Of a DNA stretch of 64,000 nt, positions 1-9,615 are shown in pieces (the first letter of the stretch is position 1; each line of letters begins with the position of its first letter). Under the pieces are notes generated by a model that saw nothing but the letters and a program-made list of their open reading frames with translations, did no database searches and had not been told where the DNA came from. The DNA lies in NCBI RefSeq assembly GCF_003096415.1, contig NZ_QEKH01000022.1, forward strand, positions 1-64,000, read 5' to 3'. Made by a program: the position numbers and the translations under genes. This DNA is from Victivallis vadensis (GTDB lineage: Bacteria > Verrucomicrobiota > Lentisphaeria > Victivallales > Victivallaceae).

Positions 1-1
1 G

Positions 2-94
2 GAGGACTACTGGCAAAAACGTATGCAAATTATCGGCAACGTCGTTATCGGCGTTGGAAACTACAAGTGTGTTTCACAAAATTTGGGACAATAA
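2..94 (+). CDS. Possible 3' end of a gene truncated by the window edge
   Basis: Frame 2 is open from the first base to a TAA at 92-94 and encodes about 30 residues (EDYWQKRMQIIGNV...). It could be the C-terminus of a gene that starts outside the window. The stretch is less GC-rich than the genes that follow, and no family can be recognised. The stop lies 15 bp before the -35 box of the next gene, which fits a gene end. An open frame this short may also be chance. Confidence 0.3.
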   Translation, partial: EDYWQKRMQIIGNVVIGVGNYKCVSQNLGQ

Positions 95-108
95 CAACAT
101 TTGCCCTC

Positions 109-137
109 TTGACATCGGGTGAAAAGTTTGGTATAAT
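109..137 (+). promoter_or_regulatory. Consensus sigma-70 promoter of the cassette A regulator
   Basis: TTGACA at 109-114, a 17-bp spacer and TATAAT at 132-137 give a perfect match to the consensus. The spacer ends in TTTGG, so the core reads GGTATAAT, as in front of the cassette B, D and E regulators. The 5' leader to the start at 244 is about 100 nt and contains the 13-mer GTTATAGGAGAAC twice (139-151 and 227-239). The second copy supplies the ribosome-binding site. Confidence 0.8.
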
Positions 138-243
138 AGTTATAGGAGAACCGAATAACCTGTTGTTTGAGCTTCCTGCTGCTGAAAAGAGAATGAAAAC
201 AGGGTATGGCGTTCCGGCTGGAAGAAGTTATAGGAGAACTGAA

Positions 244-1329
244 ATGAATATCGTGGAGACTCCGTCCAAAAAGGATCAGGTGCGCAACTACCTGATCCAG
301 GAGCTGAACAGCGGAAAATATCCGCCCGGCTCGATGTTTCTGTCGGAGAATATGCTGTTCCGTGAGCTCGGCATCTGCAAGAATACGGTGCGCGAAGCAC
401 TCTCCTCGCTGGTCAGCGAAGGATTGCTCGAACGGGTGCGCGGCAAGGGCACGTTCGTGCTGGAACCGCGCCCGCATATCGTGGAAAGCACCTCGGCCGG
501 AGTGGTTCATTTCATCTGCGCCAACCCCTGGAGGACCGGGGAAAGCGATCCTTTCATCAGCGGGCTTGTGCAGGGGCTGCATGCGGCGCTCGACCCGTTC
601 CGCTGGCGGATCTGCCTCGATTTCGCGGACTTCACGGAACATTCGCACGAAGATATGAAGACGATCATCAGTACGATTCATCCCGGCGAGTGCGCCGTGT
701 TGGCGGGCTTCAATTTTTCCGCGGAGCTGACCGGAATGCTGCGCGAGGCGAATATCCGTTTCCTGACCGTCGGGCAGGCGGAGGATGAGTCGGTTCCCTG
801 TGTGGATACCGACTATGTTTCGGGAACCTACGATGCCGTCTGCGACCTGATCGGGCGCGGCCATACCCGGATCGCGCTGGTCGACCGCCGCGGCCCGCAC
901 TTCCCCTCCTGCGAGAAGCGGCGGCGGGGGTATATCAAAGCACTCGGCGAACACGGCATTATCCCTGACGCCCGGCTGATGGCGCAGTATTCAAACCTGA
1001 CGCCCGCCGAGGGGGAAAAAGTGTGGAAGGAGCTTGAGGAGTATGCGACGGGCTTTACCGCGGTGCTGATTTACGGCGACGTGCCGGTTCTCGGCTTCGT
1101 GAAGAGCGCGCTGGCGGCGGGCCGGAAAATACCGGAGGGGTTGTCGGTCGTGGCATTCTGCGATCCGCCGCTGCTGGTCGCGGATCACGTGATCACCCGG
1201 ATCGTCCCGTCGCTGATCGAGCTCGGCAAGGCCGCCGGAAATCTGATCCGCGAACCGAATGGAACTTTCCCGCGTACCATTGCCTGCCGCCGGCTCGAAG
1301 GCAATACGGTTGCCGGGATCGGAGAATAG
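244..1329 (+). CDS. GntR-type transcriptional regulator with LacI-like sensor domain (cassette A)
   Basis: The 361-residue protein has a GntR winged-helix DNA-binding domain at about residues 5-75; the wing ends in GKGTFV. A LacI/periplasmic-binding-protein fold follows at about 85-355 and probably binds a sugar ligand. It is the first gene of cassette A, 29 bp before a pseudopilin gene and followed by a GH39-like enzyme, so it probably controls them. The start at 244 was chosen because AGGAG lies about 7 nt upstream; the frame is also open further upstream, but those codons lie in the leader or upstream of the promoter. The inducer is unknown. Confidence 0.85.
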   Translation: MNIVETPSKKDQVRNYLIQELNSGKYPPGSMFLSENMLFRELGICKNTVREALSSLVSEGLLERVRGKGTFVLEPRPHIVESTSAGVVHFICANPWRTGESDPFISGLVQGLHAALDPFRWRICLDFADFTEHSHEDMKTIISTIHPGECAVLAGFNFSAELTGMLREANIRFLTVGQAEDESVPCVDTDYVSGTYDAVCDLIGRGHTRIALVDRRGPHFPSCEKRRRGYIKALGEHGIIPDARLMAQYSNLTPAEGEKVWKELEEYATGFTAVLIYGDVPVLGFVKSALAAGRKIPEGLSVVAFCDPPLLVADHVITRIVPSLIELGKAAGNLIREPNGTFPRTIACRRLEGNTVAGIGE

Positions 1330-1358
1330 GAACAGGATGTTACAGCGAAAGGAGCAAA

Positions 1359-2018
1359 ATGAAACATCGTTTTACATTGATCGAATTGTTGATTGTTATT
1401 GCGATAATAGCAATTCTCGCTTCCATGCTTCTGCCGGTGCTGGGACAGGCGCGCGAAGCCGCCCGAAAAACCGCCTGCGGCGCGAACCAGAAGCAGGTCG
1501 GGCTCGCGCTTCAGCATTACCAGGGGGATTTTGACGCTTATATCCCGGCTTACTGGACATCCGGGTACCAGCCGTCGGAGTGGTGGTTCTGGCAGATGTC
1601 GATGTTGAACTATATCCCGGAATTGCAGGAGGGAAAGCCCGGCATCATGACCTGCGCGACCAACGCGATGTCCGCTCCCCGGCCGGAACTGCTGGTCACC
1701 ACCTATTGCCGCGTCGGCAACGGCTGGTACTGGTGGCCGGGAGAGTGGCGCAGCACGGACGGCTTCTGTAAAATCAGCCGCCTGCCGCATCCTTCGCGCC
1801 AGATCCTGCTGATGGAGGGCTCTTTTCTGGAAGGCGGCACCGGCGCCCCCCGCGACGGCGCGTCGATCAATTCATGGGGATTGAAGCACTCCGGCCAGGG
1901 GGCGTTCGCGCACAAGGGGACGATGAATTGTCTGTACGCCGACGGTCATGTCGCTTCCCACAGCTTCGGTGAATTCGACGAATATGATGAACGGATGAAC
2001 CATCCGGACTCCCATTGA
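1359..2018 (+). CDS. DUF1559-type pseudopilin (cassette A)
   Basis: The 219-residue protein begins MKHR followed by FTLIELL and a hydrophobic helix (about residues 5-30), the type IV pilin/T2SS pseudopilin N-methylation signature. Glu5 of the mature form is present, but the residue before the Phe is Arg, not the usual Gly. The C-terminal region has the LYADGHV motif typical of DUF1559 proteins (H-X9-DG). It should be membrane-inserted with its C-terminal domain outside the cytoplasm. AAAGGAG precedes the start. It lies between a regulator and a secreted GH39-like enzyme; a role in surface display, sensing or export of that enzyme is inference. Confidence 0.85.
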   Translation: MKHRFTLIELLIVIAIIAILASMLLPVLGQAREAARKTACGANQKQVGLALQHYQGDFDAYIPAYWTSGYQPSEWWFWQMSMLNYIPELQEGKPGIMTCATNAMSAPRPELLVTTYCRVGNGWYWWPGEWRSTDGFCKISRLPHPSRQILLMEGSFLEGGTGAPRDGASINSWGLKHSGQGAFAHKGTMNCLYADGHVASHSFGEFDEYDERMNHPDSH

Positions 2019-2044
2019 GCAACCTGTAACGCTGTGAGGTTCTG

Positions 2045-4462
2045 ATGAAATTTCTGTTGTTGTTCTGCTTTTTGTGTTCGCTGGCGGCGGGCGGGGTTGA
2101 CTTCCTGCGGCTGAAGCCGGATTTTTCCCGCTCCGACTGGCGCGAACTGCTGATTCCATCCGGGGCGGGTGAGCCGTCGGTCCGGGGTAACGCACTGGAA
2201 CTGCCCCCCGGCAGCCTGCTGGCCACACAGCGTTTTCCGCTGGTGAAGGGGGAGATCAAAATCAAGGCCGGGGTTTCCGGGGCCGTGAAGCTGAAACTGG
2301 CGTTCTACCGCGCCGGCAGCAGGCTCGGAGAGCTGCCGGTGGCGGCCGTGGCCTCCGTTCCGGCCTCCCGCGCTCCGGCGAACAGTGAGGAGTTCCGGCT
2401 GGAAGTCGCCGCGCCCGGCCCCGGGAACGGGCGGCTTTCCGCACTGGAATTGCGGCTGGCGGTCGATGGCGCGCCGCTGACCGGCGACCCGTTTTTCCGG
2501 AACGCGCTCGGCCGCGATCACTGGCTGATCCGCGGAAACGGCCGGGACTGGGACAATCTGAGCTACGGAGGCCCGGACAGCGGAGTCCGGATCGAATCCG
2601 CCGCCGGTCCGGCCGGAGGCAACATCCTGGCGGTTACCGATACCGGGACGGTAAATTCGGCGACTTTTCCGTATGCGGGCGAGAGGCTCCTGATCGGCGC
2701 GTGGCTGAAGCAGGAGAACCTGCGAAGGGATGCGAATGCTCCCGCCTGGGCTTATGCGACGGTTCAGGCGGTGCTGTTCGACCGCACCGGCAGGGAGATC
2801 GGCCACTGCGATCTGACGCCGCTGGCGCCGGGCGATACGCCGTGGAAATTTTACTGGCTCGAAGTGGAGCCGGGCAGCTGGTCGCGGCAGGTCGACAGCT
2901 TCGGGCTTTACATCCGGGTGTTCGACGGGGCGCACGGCACGCTGAAAACCGGCATGGCGGTCGCGATCCGGCAGGAAGATGGGAGTAAAAGCCGCCGCTC
3001 CTACAACGCCGCGCAGGGGACGGTCCGAATCGACGCGGCCCGGCCGGGAAAGCTCTTCACGCCCTTATGGCAGGCGGCGGATATGTCCTATGCGGTCGAC
3101 ACCTATCACCCGTCGATGCGTTACGCGCTGGCGGAGCTTCGCCGGGCCGGAGTGCGCCAGTTGCGGCTGCGGGAGTTCATGCAGGGGCTGCGCATTGTGA
3201 AAAATCTCGCGCCGGACGGCAGCTTTGAACTGGATTTCACCAATGCGGACCGGGCGCTCGACTATGTGGTCCGGGAACTGGGATTTGACCTGACCGTGAC
3301 CGTCGAAAGTTCGCCGAACCAGCTTTCCGTGAAACCGGATCCCGGCGATCCCTATGCGAACTCCCATCCTCCCCGGGACAATCGGGTGTGGGGCAATATC
3401 GTGAAGGCCGCGGTCAACCACTGGATCGACCGGTACGGCCGCGATGCCGTGGCGCGCTGGAGTTTCGAGTGCTGGAACGAACCGAATTCCTCCGCTTTCT
3501 TCAAGGGGACGGATGCGCAGTTCACCGACCTGTTCCAAGCCTATCTGGAGGCGCTGACCGAAGTGGAGGCCGAGAGGAACATTCAACTGAACATCGGCAC
3601 GATGAGCGCGTTTGAGGCGACGTCATGGTTCTTCAATCTCTTTGAAAGGGCACGCTCGACGGGAAAGCTGGACCGGATCGATTTCATCTCCTTCCACCTC
3701 TACGCCGGCTTCATCGGCTCGCTGGAGAGCTTTACGCGGAACATCGCCCGGATGCGCCGGATCGCGGCCGAGTTTCCGCCGATGGACAAGCGGCCTCTGT
3801 ACCTGACCGAATACAACGCCAATACGATGAACGATGTGAAGCTCGACACGGGGGCCAATGCGGCATTCGCGGTCAAGGTCGCGCGCCTCTTTCTGGACGG
3901 CGGCATCGAACGGGCATATTTCTTCTGTGTGTGCGATCACCTTTATCTGTACAGCGGGCGGCACTTCGAGGGTGGACTCGGCCTTTTCACCGCCAGTGGA
4001 ATTCCGAAGCCGGCTTTCAACGCGGTGGCGTTGCTGAACCGCCTTACCGGAAACAGGCGGTTGCCGGTGAGTTCCTCCAACGATCCGTTCGACGCGGTCG
4101 CCGGAGTCGATGAAAACGGCGCGGTCCGGGTGCTGCTGACCACCTTCGATGAGCTGCAGCCTGAAGCGGCTGCTGCGGCCAGGGTCCGGTTGGAACTCGA
4201 CTGGACCGGACGTTCCCGGAATATCGCTCCACTGCTGATCCGTGTTGACAGCGCCCATGCGAACTCTCACGCGGCTTACCAGAAGGCCGGTTCTCCGACG
4301 ATTGCGGCGCATCCTGATGTGACGCCGTTCCGCCGGGCGAACGAGATGAAACCGGAACCGGTAAAGAAGTTCCGCTTCGCCGGGAACAAGCTGCTGATCG
4401 ATCTGGAGCCGGAACTGAACTCCGTGACTTGCGTGGAAATCGCTCCTCCGGAAAGCCGATGA
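2045..4462 (+). CDS. Secreted GH39-like glycoside hydrolase (cassette A)
   Basis: The 805-residue protein has an N-terminal signal peptide (MKFLLLFCFLCSLAAG). About 330 residues of beta-rich sequence come next, then a TIM-barrel domain. The motif CWNEPNSS places the likely acid/base at Glu479, and LYLTEYNAN places the likely nucleophile at Glu589, both in the order expected for clan GH-A enzymes such as GH39. GH39 members hydrolyse beta-xylosides and related substrates; the substrate here cannot be read from sequence. GAGG lies 5 nt before the ATG and the pseudopilin stop is 26 bp upstream, so the genes are probably cotranscribed. A hairpin terminator follows. Confidence 0.75.
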   Translation: MKFLLLFCFLCSLAAGGVDFLRLKPDFSRSDWRELLIPSGAGEPSVRGNALELPPGSLLATQRFPLVKGEIKIKAGVSGAVKLKLAFYRAGSRLGELPVAAVASVPASRAPANSEEFRLEVAAPGPGNGRLSALELRLAVDGAPLTGDPFFRNALGRDHWLIRGNGRDWDNLSYGGPDSGVRIESAAGPAGGNILAVTDTGTVNSATFPYAGERLLIGAWLKQENLRRDANAPAWAYATVQAVLFDRTGREIGHCDLTPLAPGDTPWKFYWLEVEPGSWSRQVDSFGLYIRVFDGAHGTLKTGMAVAIRQEDGSKSRRSYNAAQGTVRIDAARPGKLFTPLWQAADMSYAVDTYHPSMRYALAELRRAGVRQLRLREFMQGLRIVKNLAPDGSFELDFTNADRALDYVVRELGFDLTVTVESSPNQLSVKPDPGDPYANSHPPRDNRVWGNIVKAAVNHWIDRYGRDAVARWSFECWNEPNSSAFFKGTDAQFTDLFQAYLEALTEVEAERNIQLNIGTMSAFEATSWFFNLFERARSTGKLDRIDFISFHLYAGFIGSLESFTRNIARMRRIAAEFPPMDKRPLYLTEYNANTMNDVKLDTGANAAFAVKVARLFLDGGIERAYFFCVCDHLYLYSGRHFEGGLGLFTASGIPKPAFNAVALLNRLTGNRRLPVSSSNDPFDAVAGVDENGAVRVLLTTFDELQPEAAAAARVRLELDWTGRSRNIAPLLIRVDSAHANSHAAYQKAGSPTIAAHPDVTPFRRANEMKPEPVKKFRFAGNKLLIDLEPELNSVTCVEIAPPESR

Positions 4463-4473
4463 CAAAGATTATT

Positions 4474-4506
4474 AATGCCATGTGCAAGTTTCTTGAACAT
4501 GGCATT
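4474..4506 (+). terminator. Hairpin terminator after cassette A
   Basis: AATGCCATGT at 4474-4483 pairs perfectly with ACATGGCATT at 4497-4506 across a 13-nt loop, and T-rich sequence follows. It sits 12 bp after the GH39-like stop. The T tract is broken, so termination strength is uncertain. Confidence 0.5.
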
Positions 4507-4605
4507 TATTACTATTGAGTCTGCCGGTAGTACTTGCCCATACCATTTCCTTTCTTCCTCTCCTCCTTTACCCGGAATAAAATCGGTGTTTTTAGCCTGC
4601 CGGTT

Positions 4606-4634
4606 TTGCTAAATACGGAAAAGAGTGGTATTGT
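4606..4634 (+). promoter_or_regulatory. Probable promoter of the 4660 gene
   Basis: TTGCTA at 4606-4611, a 17-bp spacer and TATTGT at 4629-4634 lie 25 bp before the ATG at 4660. TAAGGA just before the ATG is a plausible ribosome-binding site. Confidence 0.5.
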
Positions 4635-4659
4635 ATAGAAACCCGGTATAAGGAATTTT

Positions 4660-6135
4660 ATGAAATCATTCACTCTGTTTTTTTCGTTCGCTGCACTGGC
4701 TGCGGCGCTGCTCTTCGGTTGCGCGCCTTCGCCGGTCGGTTCGTACCAGTCGGCGGCGACGTATGACCGGGTGCTTTTCAGCGACACGGCGAAGGAGGCA
4801 TTCCGCTTTCAGGGGCCGGAGCGCAATCCGGTGGTGGTGATTCACGGTTTCCTCGGGGCGAAACTGGGAAATGCGAAAAGCTGTGAGATGGTGTGGGGAA
4901 AGTTTTCCGCGCGTCCCCCGGCGGCGGCTGAATTGCAGCAGCTCGCACACCCGATGATTCTGGGCCGCCCGCTGCGGGAGATTCCGACGGCTCTGGTACC
5001 GCTTTCGATTCTGGATGAGGCGGATGTGGAGGTCGGGATGTTCAATTTCACTTTTCCCGGCTACCGGACCGCGATCGACCAGCTCGTGAAAGCCGGCTAT
5101 GTCGACGCGAATAAACCGCTGCCGAAAGACCGGAAGTACGCGGATCTGTTCAGTTTCGCCTATGACTGGCGCCGCGACCTGCCGGAAACGGCGGAGCGTC
5201 TGCACCGGTTCCTGTTGAAGAAACGGGAGGAATTGCAGAAGATTTATGAGCGTGAATACGGACTGAAGGATTACGATGTCCAGTTCGATATCGTCGCTCA
5301 CAGCATGGGCGGGCTGGTGGCGCGTTACTACCTGATGTACGGCGACCGGGACCTGCCGGAAGACCCGGCGAAGGTGCCGGTTCCGGATTGGAGCGGCGCG
5401 AAACTGGTGGACAAGGTGATCGTGGCGGGGACGCCGAACGACGGCTATCTCGACACGCTGACCGAAATGGTCGAGGGGCTGAAAATGGTGGCCGGCGCGC
5501 CGGTCTATCCCTCGGGAATCATCTCGACGTTTCCCTCCTATTACCAGATGCTGCCGGGTGCCGGGGGGGGCGAGGCGGTGGTGAAGGGCGATGATTCCGG
5601 CAAGACGCTGGACCTTTTCGATTACGGAGTCTGGGTGATGTTCCGCTGGGGACTGGCGAATCCGGCGGCGGATGCGCAGCTGAAGCTGCTGCTGCCCGGC
5701 TTCTACACGGCCGCGGAGCGGCGGGTGGTCGCGCTGGATCATCTGAAGAAATGCCTGGCCCGCGCCCGGCAGTTCCGGGCGGCGCTGGCGGTGCCTTCGC
5801 GTCCGCCGGACGATGTGATGCTTTTCCTGTTCGCCGGGGATGCGGTGGAGACCGCCTACCGGGTTGAAGTTGATCCGCGTTCCGGTAAATTGACCCCGGC
5901 CGGATTCAGCGCCGGGGACGGCAAGGTGCTGGCGACCAGCGCCCGGTTCGACCGGACGCGCCGGGGAGCGGGGCTGCCGTTTTCCCAGTCGCCGATCTAC
6001 TGGCAGGGGGTTGACCATGTCGCGGCGGCGCACATGGGGCTTTTTTCAAGCAATGACTTCTGGCGCAATGTGCGGTACTACCTGCTGCAGTTCCCGACGG
6101 TTGCGCAGCGGGAGCGGTATCAACTCAACCGATAG
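4660..6135 (+). CDS. LCAT-like alpha/beta hydrolase lipoprotein
   Basis: The 491-residue protein has a lipoprotein signal ending in a lipobox (LLFGC, Cys at about residue 21), so it should be lipidated and membrane-anchored. VVIHGFLGAKL near residue 55 is an oxyanion-loop motif, and AHSMGGLVARYY carries the nucleophile elbow (G/A-H-S-x-G) of the lecithin:cholesterol acyltransferase family. It therefore probably acts on ester bonds of lipids at the envelope, as hydrolase or acyltransferase. It has its own promoter, and folB starts 7 bp after its stop. Family assignment is by motif; the substrate is unknown. Confidence 0.75.
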   Translation: MKSFTLFFSFAALAAALLFGCAPSPVGSYQSAATYDRVLFSDTAKEAFRFQGPERNPVVVIHGFLGAKLGNAKSCEMVWGKFSARPPAAAELQQLAHPMILGRPLREIPTALVPLSILDEADVEVGMFNFTFPGYRTAIDQLVKAGYVDANKPLPKDRKYADLFSFAYDWRRDLPETAERLHRFLLKKREELQKIYEREYGLKDYDVQFDIVAHSMGGLVARYYLMYGDRDLPEDPAKVPVPDWSGAKLVDKVIVAGTPNDGYLDTLTEMVEGLKMVAGAPVYPSGIISTFPSYYQMLPGAGGGEAVVKGDDSGKTLDLFDYGVWVMFRWGLANPAADAQLKLLLPGFYTAAERRVVALDHLKKCLARARQFRAALAVPSRPPDDVMLFLFAGDAVETAYRVEVDPRSGKLTPAGFSAGDGKVLATSARFDRTRRGAGLPFSQSPIYWQGVDHVAAAHMGLFSSNDFWRNVRYYLLQFPTVAQRERYQLNR

Positions 6136-6142
6136 GTTTTTC

Positions 6143-6493
6143 ATGGATAAGATTTTTATTTGCGACCTGCGGATCAATCCGATCATCGGGCTTTATCCGG
6201 GGGAACGGATTCACCGGCAGGGGCTGCTGGTCAACGTGGAGATCGGGCTTGACCTGCAGATGGCTTCCCGGAGCGATGACCTTTCTCACACTGTCAATTA
6301 CGCCGAGATCGAGGAACGGATCGTCGTGCTGGCCGATGCGTCGGAATTTCTGCTGATCGAGCGGCTGGCCGGAGCGATCGGCGCGCTGGTGTTGGAATAT
6401 ACCCGGGTTCAGACGGTGAAAGTCAGGATCGAGAAACCCCGCGCCGCCCGCCATGCCCGCGCCATCGCCGTGGAATTGAATTTTACCCGCTAA
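6143..6493 (+). CDS. folB: Dihydroneopterin aldolase
   Basis: The 116-residue protein matches FolB in length and pattern: MDKIFICDLRINPIIGLYPGER at the N-terminus (the I-G-x-x-x-x-E-R region), LSHTVNYAEI in the middle with the tyrosine typical of the family, and LIERLAGAI followed by VRIEKP near the C-terminus. FolB converts 7,8-dihydroneopterin to 6-hydroxymethyl-dihydropterin in cytosolic folate synthesis. The ATG lies 7 bp after the preceding stop. The frame is open further upstream inside the lipoprotein gene, but the family homology begins at this Met. Confidence 0.85.
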   Translation: MDKIFICDLRINPIIGLYPGERIHRQGLLVNVEIGLDLQMASRSDDLSHTVNYAEIEERIVVLADASEFLLIERLAGAIGALVLEYTRVQTVKVRIEKPRAARHARAIAVELNFTR

Positions 6494-6509
6494 CTTGAGG
6501 AAGAAGAAT

Positions 6510-7064
6510 ATGGAGCAGGATGTGAAAACGGAATGGATGGAAATTTCCCCTGAAGAGTTCCGGTGTGACGCCTTTCAGGTCTGGGGTGACAACTGGTTGG
6601 CGCTTGCCGCTGGCGATTTTGAAGAGAAGCGTTTCAACGCGATGACCGTCGGCTGGGGCTTTTTCGGCACGATGTGGGCGGCTCCGGCGGTGATGGTGGT
6701 GGTGCGCCCGCAGCGGTATACGCTGGAGTTTCTGGATGAGTATTCGAGCTTCACCCTGAGCGCGTTCGCGCCGGAGCACCGCGAAAAGCTCGCTTTCATC
6801 GGCAAACACTCCGGGCGCGGGATGCCGGACAAGCTGGCGCAGGCGGGGCTGACCCCGTGCGCCGCGAAGCAGGTTGCCGCCCCCGCGTTCCGCGAGGCGG
6901 AACTGGTGCTGGAGTGCCGCAAAACTTACCGGGGCCAGTTCACCGGCAAGGAGTTTCTGGAAAAGTCGCTGGTCAGCCGGATGTACCCGGAACGGGATTT
7001 CCACGTGTTCCTGCTGGGCGAAGTGGTCCGGATCGCGGGTGTTTCCAAATACGTGAAACCGTGA
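6510..7064 (+). CDS. Flavin reductase-like (FMN-binding split-barrel) protein
   Basis: The 184-residue protein resembles flavoredoxin/flavin reductase domain proteins: a core around FNAMTVGWGFFGTMW, then VVVRPQRYTLEFLDE, typical of the FMN-binding split barrel. Such proteins bind FMN and transfer electrons or reduce flavin; the partner is not evident. The ATG at 6510 was preferred to an upstream TTG because GAGGAAGAAG directly precedes it. It lies between folB (16 bp upstream) and mutS (19 bp downstream), suggesting one transcript. Confidence 0.75.
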   Translation: MEQDVKTEWMEISPEEFRCDAFQVWGDNWLALAAGDFEEKRFNAMTVGWGFFGTMWAAPAVMVVVRPQRYTLEFLDEYSSFTLSAFAPEHREKLAFIGKHSGRGMPDKLAQAGLTPCAAKQVAAPAFREAELVLECRKTYRGQFTGKEFLEKSLVSRMYPERDFHVFLLGEVVRIAGVSKYVKP

Positions 7065-7083
7065 GGAAAGGGGGCGCGGAACC

Positions 7084-9615
7084 ATGCAGGACAACCTGAC
7101 TCCGATGATGCGCCAGTACCGCGAGGCGAAGGATTCGATTCCGCCCGATGCGGTGCTGCTGTTCCGGATGGGCGACTTTTACGAGGAATTTTTTGAGGAC
7201 GCCGAGGTCGTGAGTTCGACGCTGGAGCTGACGCTGACCAAGCGGCAGGGGGTGCCGATGTGCGGCTTTCCGCACCATGCGCTGGATACCTATTTGCCCC
7301 GGCTGGTTGCCGCCGGCGTGAAGGTCGCGGTCGCCGAGCAGATGGAAGACCCCAAATTCGCGCAGGGCATCGTGAAACGGCAGGTCACCCGGGTGATCAC
7401 GCCGGGAACCATCATGGACAACGCGCTGCTGAATCCCTCCTGCAACAACTTTCTGGTGTCGCTGGCGGCGGCGAAGGAGAAGCGCGCGCTGGCCTGCCTC
7501 GACATCAGCACCGGCGAGTTCCGCGTGACCGAGATTTCCGACGGCCATAAGCTCTGCACCGAATTGAACCGGCTCGGCGCGCGCGAGTGTGTGATTTCGC
7601 ACCGGCTGGCCGCCGAGCTGCGCGAAACCGACGGTTTCCCGGAGACCCGCAACAAAATTCTGTGGACGGAGCTGGACAACGACGACTTCGATTTCTCCCG
7701 CGCCGAGGAGTTTCTGAAAGAACACTTCAAAGTCGCGACGCTGGACGGCTTCGGCTGCCGGAACCTGCCGCTGGCGGTCTCCGCTGCCGGAGCCGTGCTG
7801 CGCTACGCGACGGAAAACCTGCGGCAGGACGCGAAGCATATCCTGAAACTTGAGGTGTATTCGGTCGATCATTCTCTTGAACTCGATTCGATTTCACAGC
7901 GCAACCTTGAGCTGGTCGAAACCATGTTCGGCGGCGGCAAGTCCGGTTCACTGCTCGGCGTGCTGGACCATACCGTGACCCCGATGGGGGGGCGCCGGCT
8001 GCGCAACTGGGTGCTGCGTCCGCTGTGCGAGCACGACGCGATCGTGGCCCGGCTCGATGCGGTCGAACAGCTGAAGCTCGATCCGCTGACGCTGGCCGAA
8101 CTGCGCGAAACCATCGGCGTGGTCCGCGATCTGGAGCGGATCGTCGGGCGGCTGAACATCGGCAGCGCGAATCCGCGCGACTTCCAGACGCTGGCGGTGT
8201 CGCTCGGCGTGCTGCCGGGGGTGAAAACGCTGCTGGAGGTGTTCGATGCGCCGCTGCTGGAGCAGTTGAACAACCGGCTGGAGCTTTTCCCGGAGCTGTC
8301 GGAGAAGATCAGCCAGGCGATCGCGGATGAGCCGCCCGCATTGCTCTCCGACGGCGGCGTGATCCGCCCCGGTTATTCGCAGCAGCTTGACGAACTTCGT
8401 GCCGCCGCGACCGACGGCAAGGGATGGCTCTCCCAGATCCAGCAGCGCGAACAGGAACGCACCGGCATCAAGTCGTTGAAGGTGAAGTTCAATTCGGTAT
8501 TCGGCTACTATATCGAGGTCAGCAAAGCCAATCTCGCCTCCGTGCCGGAGGATTACATCCGCAAGCAGACCCTCGTGAACGCCGAGCGGTTCATCACCCC
8601 GGAACTGAAAGAGCTGGAAAGCAAAATCCTCGGCTCCGAGGAAAAGGCCCGCGCGCTCGAATACCAGCTTTTTCAGGAACTGCGCGAATTCGCGCTCGGT
8701 TTCACGGGCGGCATCCAGAACGCCGCCAACGCGCTCGCCGACGTCGACGCATTGCTGAGCCTGGCCGAATGCGCCCGGCTTCACCACTACAACCGGCCCG
8801 GCATTTTCGAGGACGACCGGCTGATCATCAAGGGCGGGCGGCACCCGGTGCTCGACGCCGCGATGACCGGCAGCGAGAAATTCGTGCCGAACGACTGTCT
8901 GCTCGACGGCGACCGCAACCGCATGATGCTGATCACCGGCCCGAACATGGCCGGTAAATCCACCTATATCCGGCAGACCGCACTGCTGGTGGTGATGGCG
9001 CAGATGGGTTCGTTCATTCCGGCGGATTCCGCCGAAGTCGGCCTCGTCGACCGCATCTTCACGCGCGTCGGCGCGGCGGATGACCTCGCGCGCGGCCAGA
9101 GTACCTTTATGGTCGAGATGGTCGAAACCGCCAATATCCTGAACCACGTGACTCCGAAAAGTCTGGTGATCCTCGATGAAATCGGACGCGGCACCAGCAC
9201 TTTCGACGGACTTTCGATCGCATGGGCGGTGGCGGAATTTCTGCACGACGATCCGGGCTGCCGCTGCCGTACCCAGTTCGCGACCCACTACCACGAGCTG
9301 ACCGAACTCGCCCAGACCCGGCGTGGCGTGAACAACTACAACGTCGCGGTCAAAGAGTACGGCGACCAGATCATCTTCCTGCGCCAGATCATTCCCGGCG
9401 CGACCGACCGCAGCTACGGTATTCACGTCGCGAAGCTCGCGGGCATTCCGACGCCGGTGATCGAACGGGCCAACGTGATCCTCGAACTGCTGGAAAAAGC
9501 CGCCGACGCTCCGCGTGACGCGATCGCTTCGCTGCCGCGCAACACGGTGAAGGCCCGCCGCAAAAAAGGCAGAGAGGATGAATCCGACGATATGATCCAG
9601 CTCCGGCTGCTGTAA
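7084..9615 (+). CDS. mutS: DNA mismatch repair ATPase MutS
   Basis: The 843-residue protein has the usual MutS length and domain order. The mismatch-sensing F-Y-E motif is at residues 32-34 (RMGDFYEEFF). A connector, lever and clamp region follow, then the ABC-type ATPase with Walker A GPNMAGKST at about 619-627 and Walker B LVILDEIGRGTSTFDG. The helix-turn-helix region before the tail (GIHVAKLAGIP) is present. It recognises base mismatches and recruits MutL. It follows the flavin reductase-like gene by 19 bp, and a repeat cluster lies just after its stop. Confidence 0.97.
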   Translation: MQDNLTPMMRQYREAKDSIPPDAVLLFRMGDFYEEFFEDAEVVSSTLELTLTKRQGVPMCGFPHHALDTYLPRLVAAGVKVAVAEQMEDPKFAQGIVKRQVTRVITPGTIMDNALLNPSCNNFLVSLAAAKEKRALACLDISTGEFRVTEISDGHKLCTELNRLGARECVISHRLAAELRETDGFPETRNKILWTELDNDDFDFSRAEEFLKEHFKVATLDGFGCRNLPLAVSAAGAVLRYATENLRQDAKHILKLEVYSVDHSLELDSISQRNLELVETMFGGGKSGSLLGVLDHTVTPMGGRRLRNWVLRPLCEHDAIVARLDAVEQLKLDPLTLAELRETIGVVRDLERIVGRLNIGSANPRDFQTLAVSLGVLPGVKTLLEVFDAPLLEQLNNRLELFPELSEKISQAIADEPPALLSDGGVIRPGYSQQLDELRAAATDGKGWLSQIQQREQERTGIKSLKVKFNSVFGYYIEVSKANLASVPEDYIRKQTLVNAERFITPELKELESKILGSEEKARALEYQLFQELREFALGFTGGIQNAANALADVDALLSLAECARLHHYNRPGIFEDDRLIIKGGRHPVLDAAMTGSEKFVPNDCLLDGDRNRMMLITGPNMAGKSTYIRQTALLVVMAQMGSFIPADSAEVGLVDRIFTRVGAADDLARGQSTFMVEMVETANILNHVTPKSLVILDEIGRGTSTFDGLSIAWAVAEFLHDDPGCRCRTQFATHYHELTELAQTRRGVNNYNVAVKEYGDQIIFLRQIIPGATDRSYGIHVAKLAGIPTPVIERANVILELLEKAADAPRDAIASLPRNTVKARRKKGREDESDDMIQLRLL

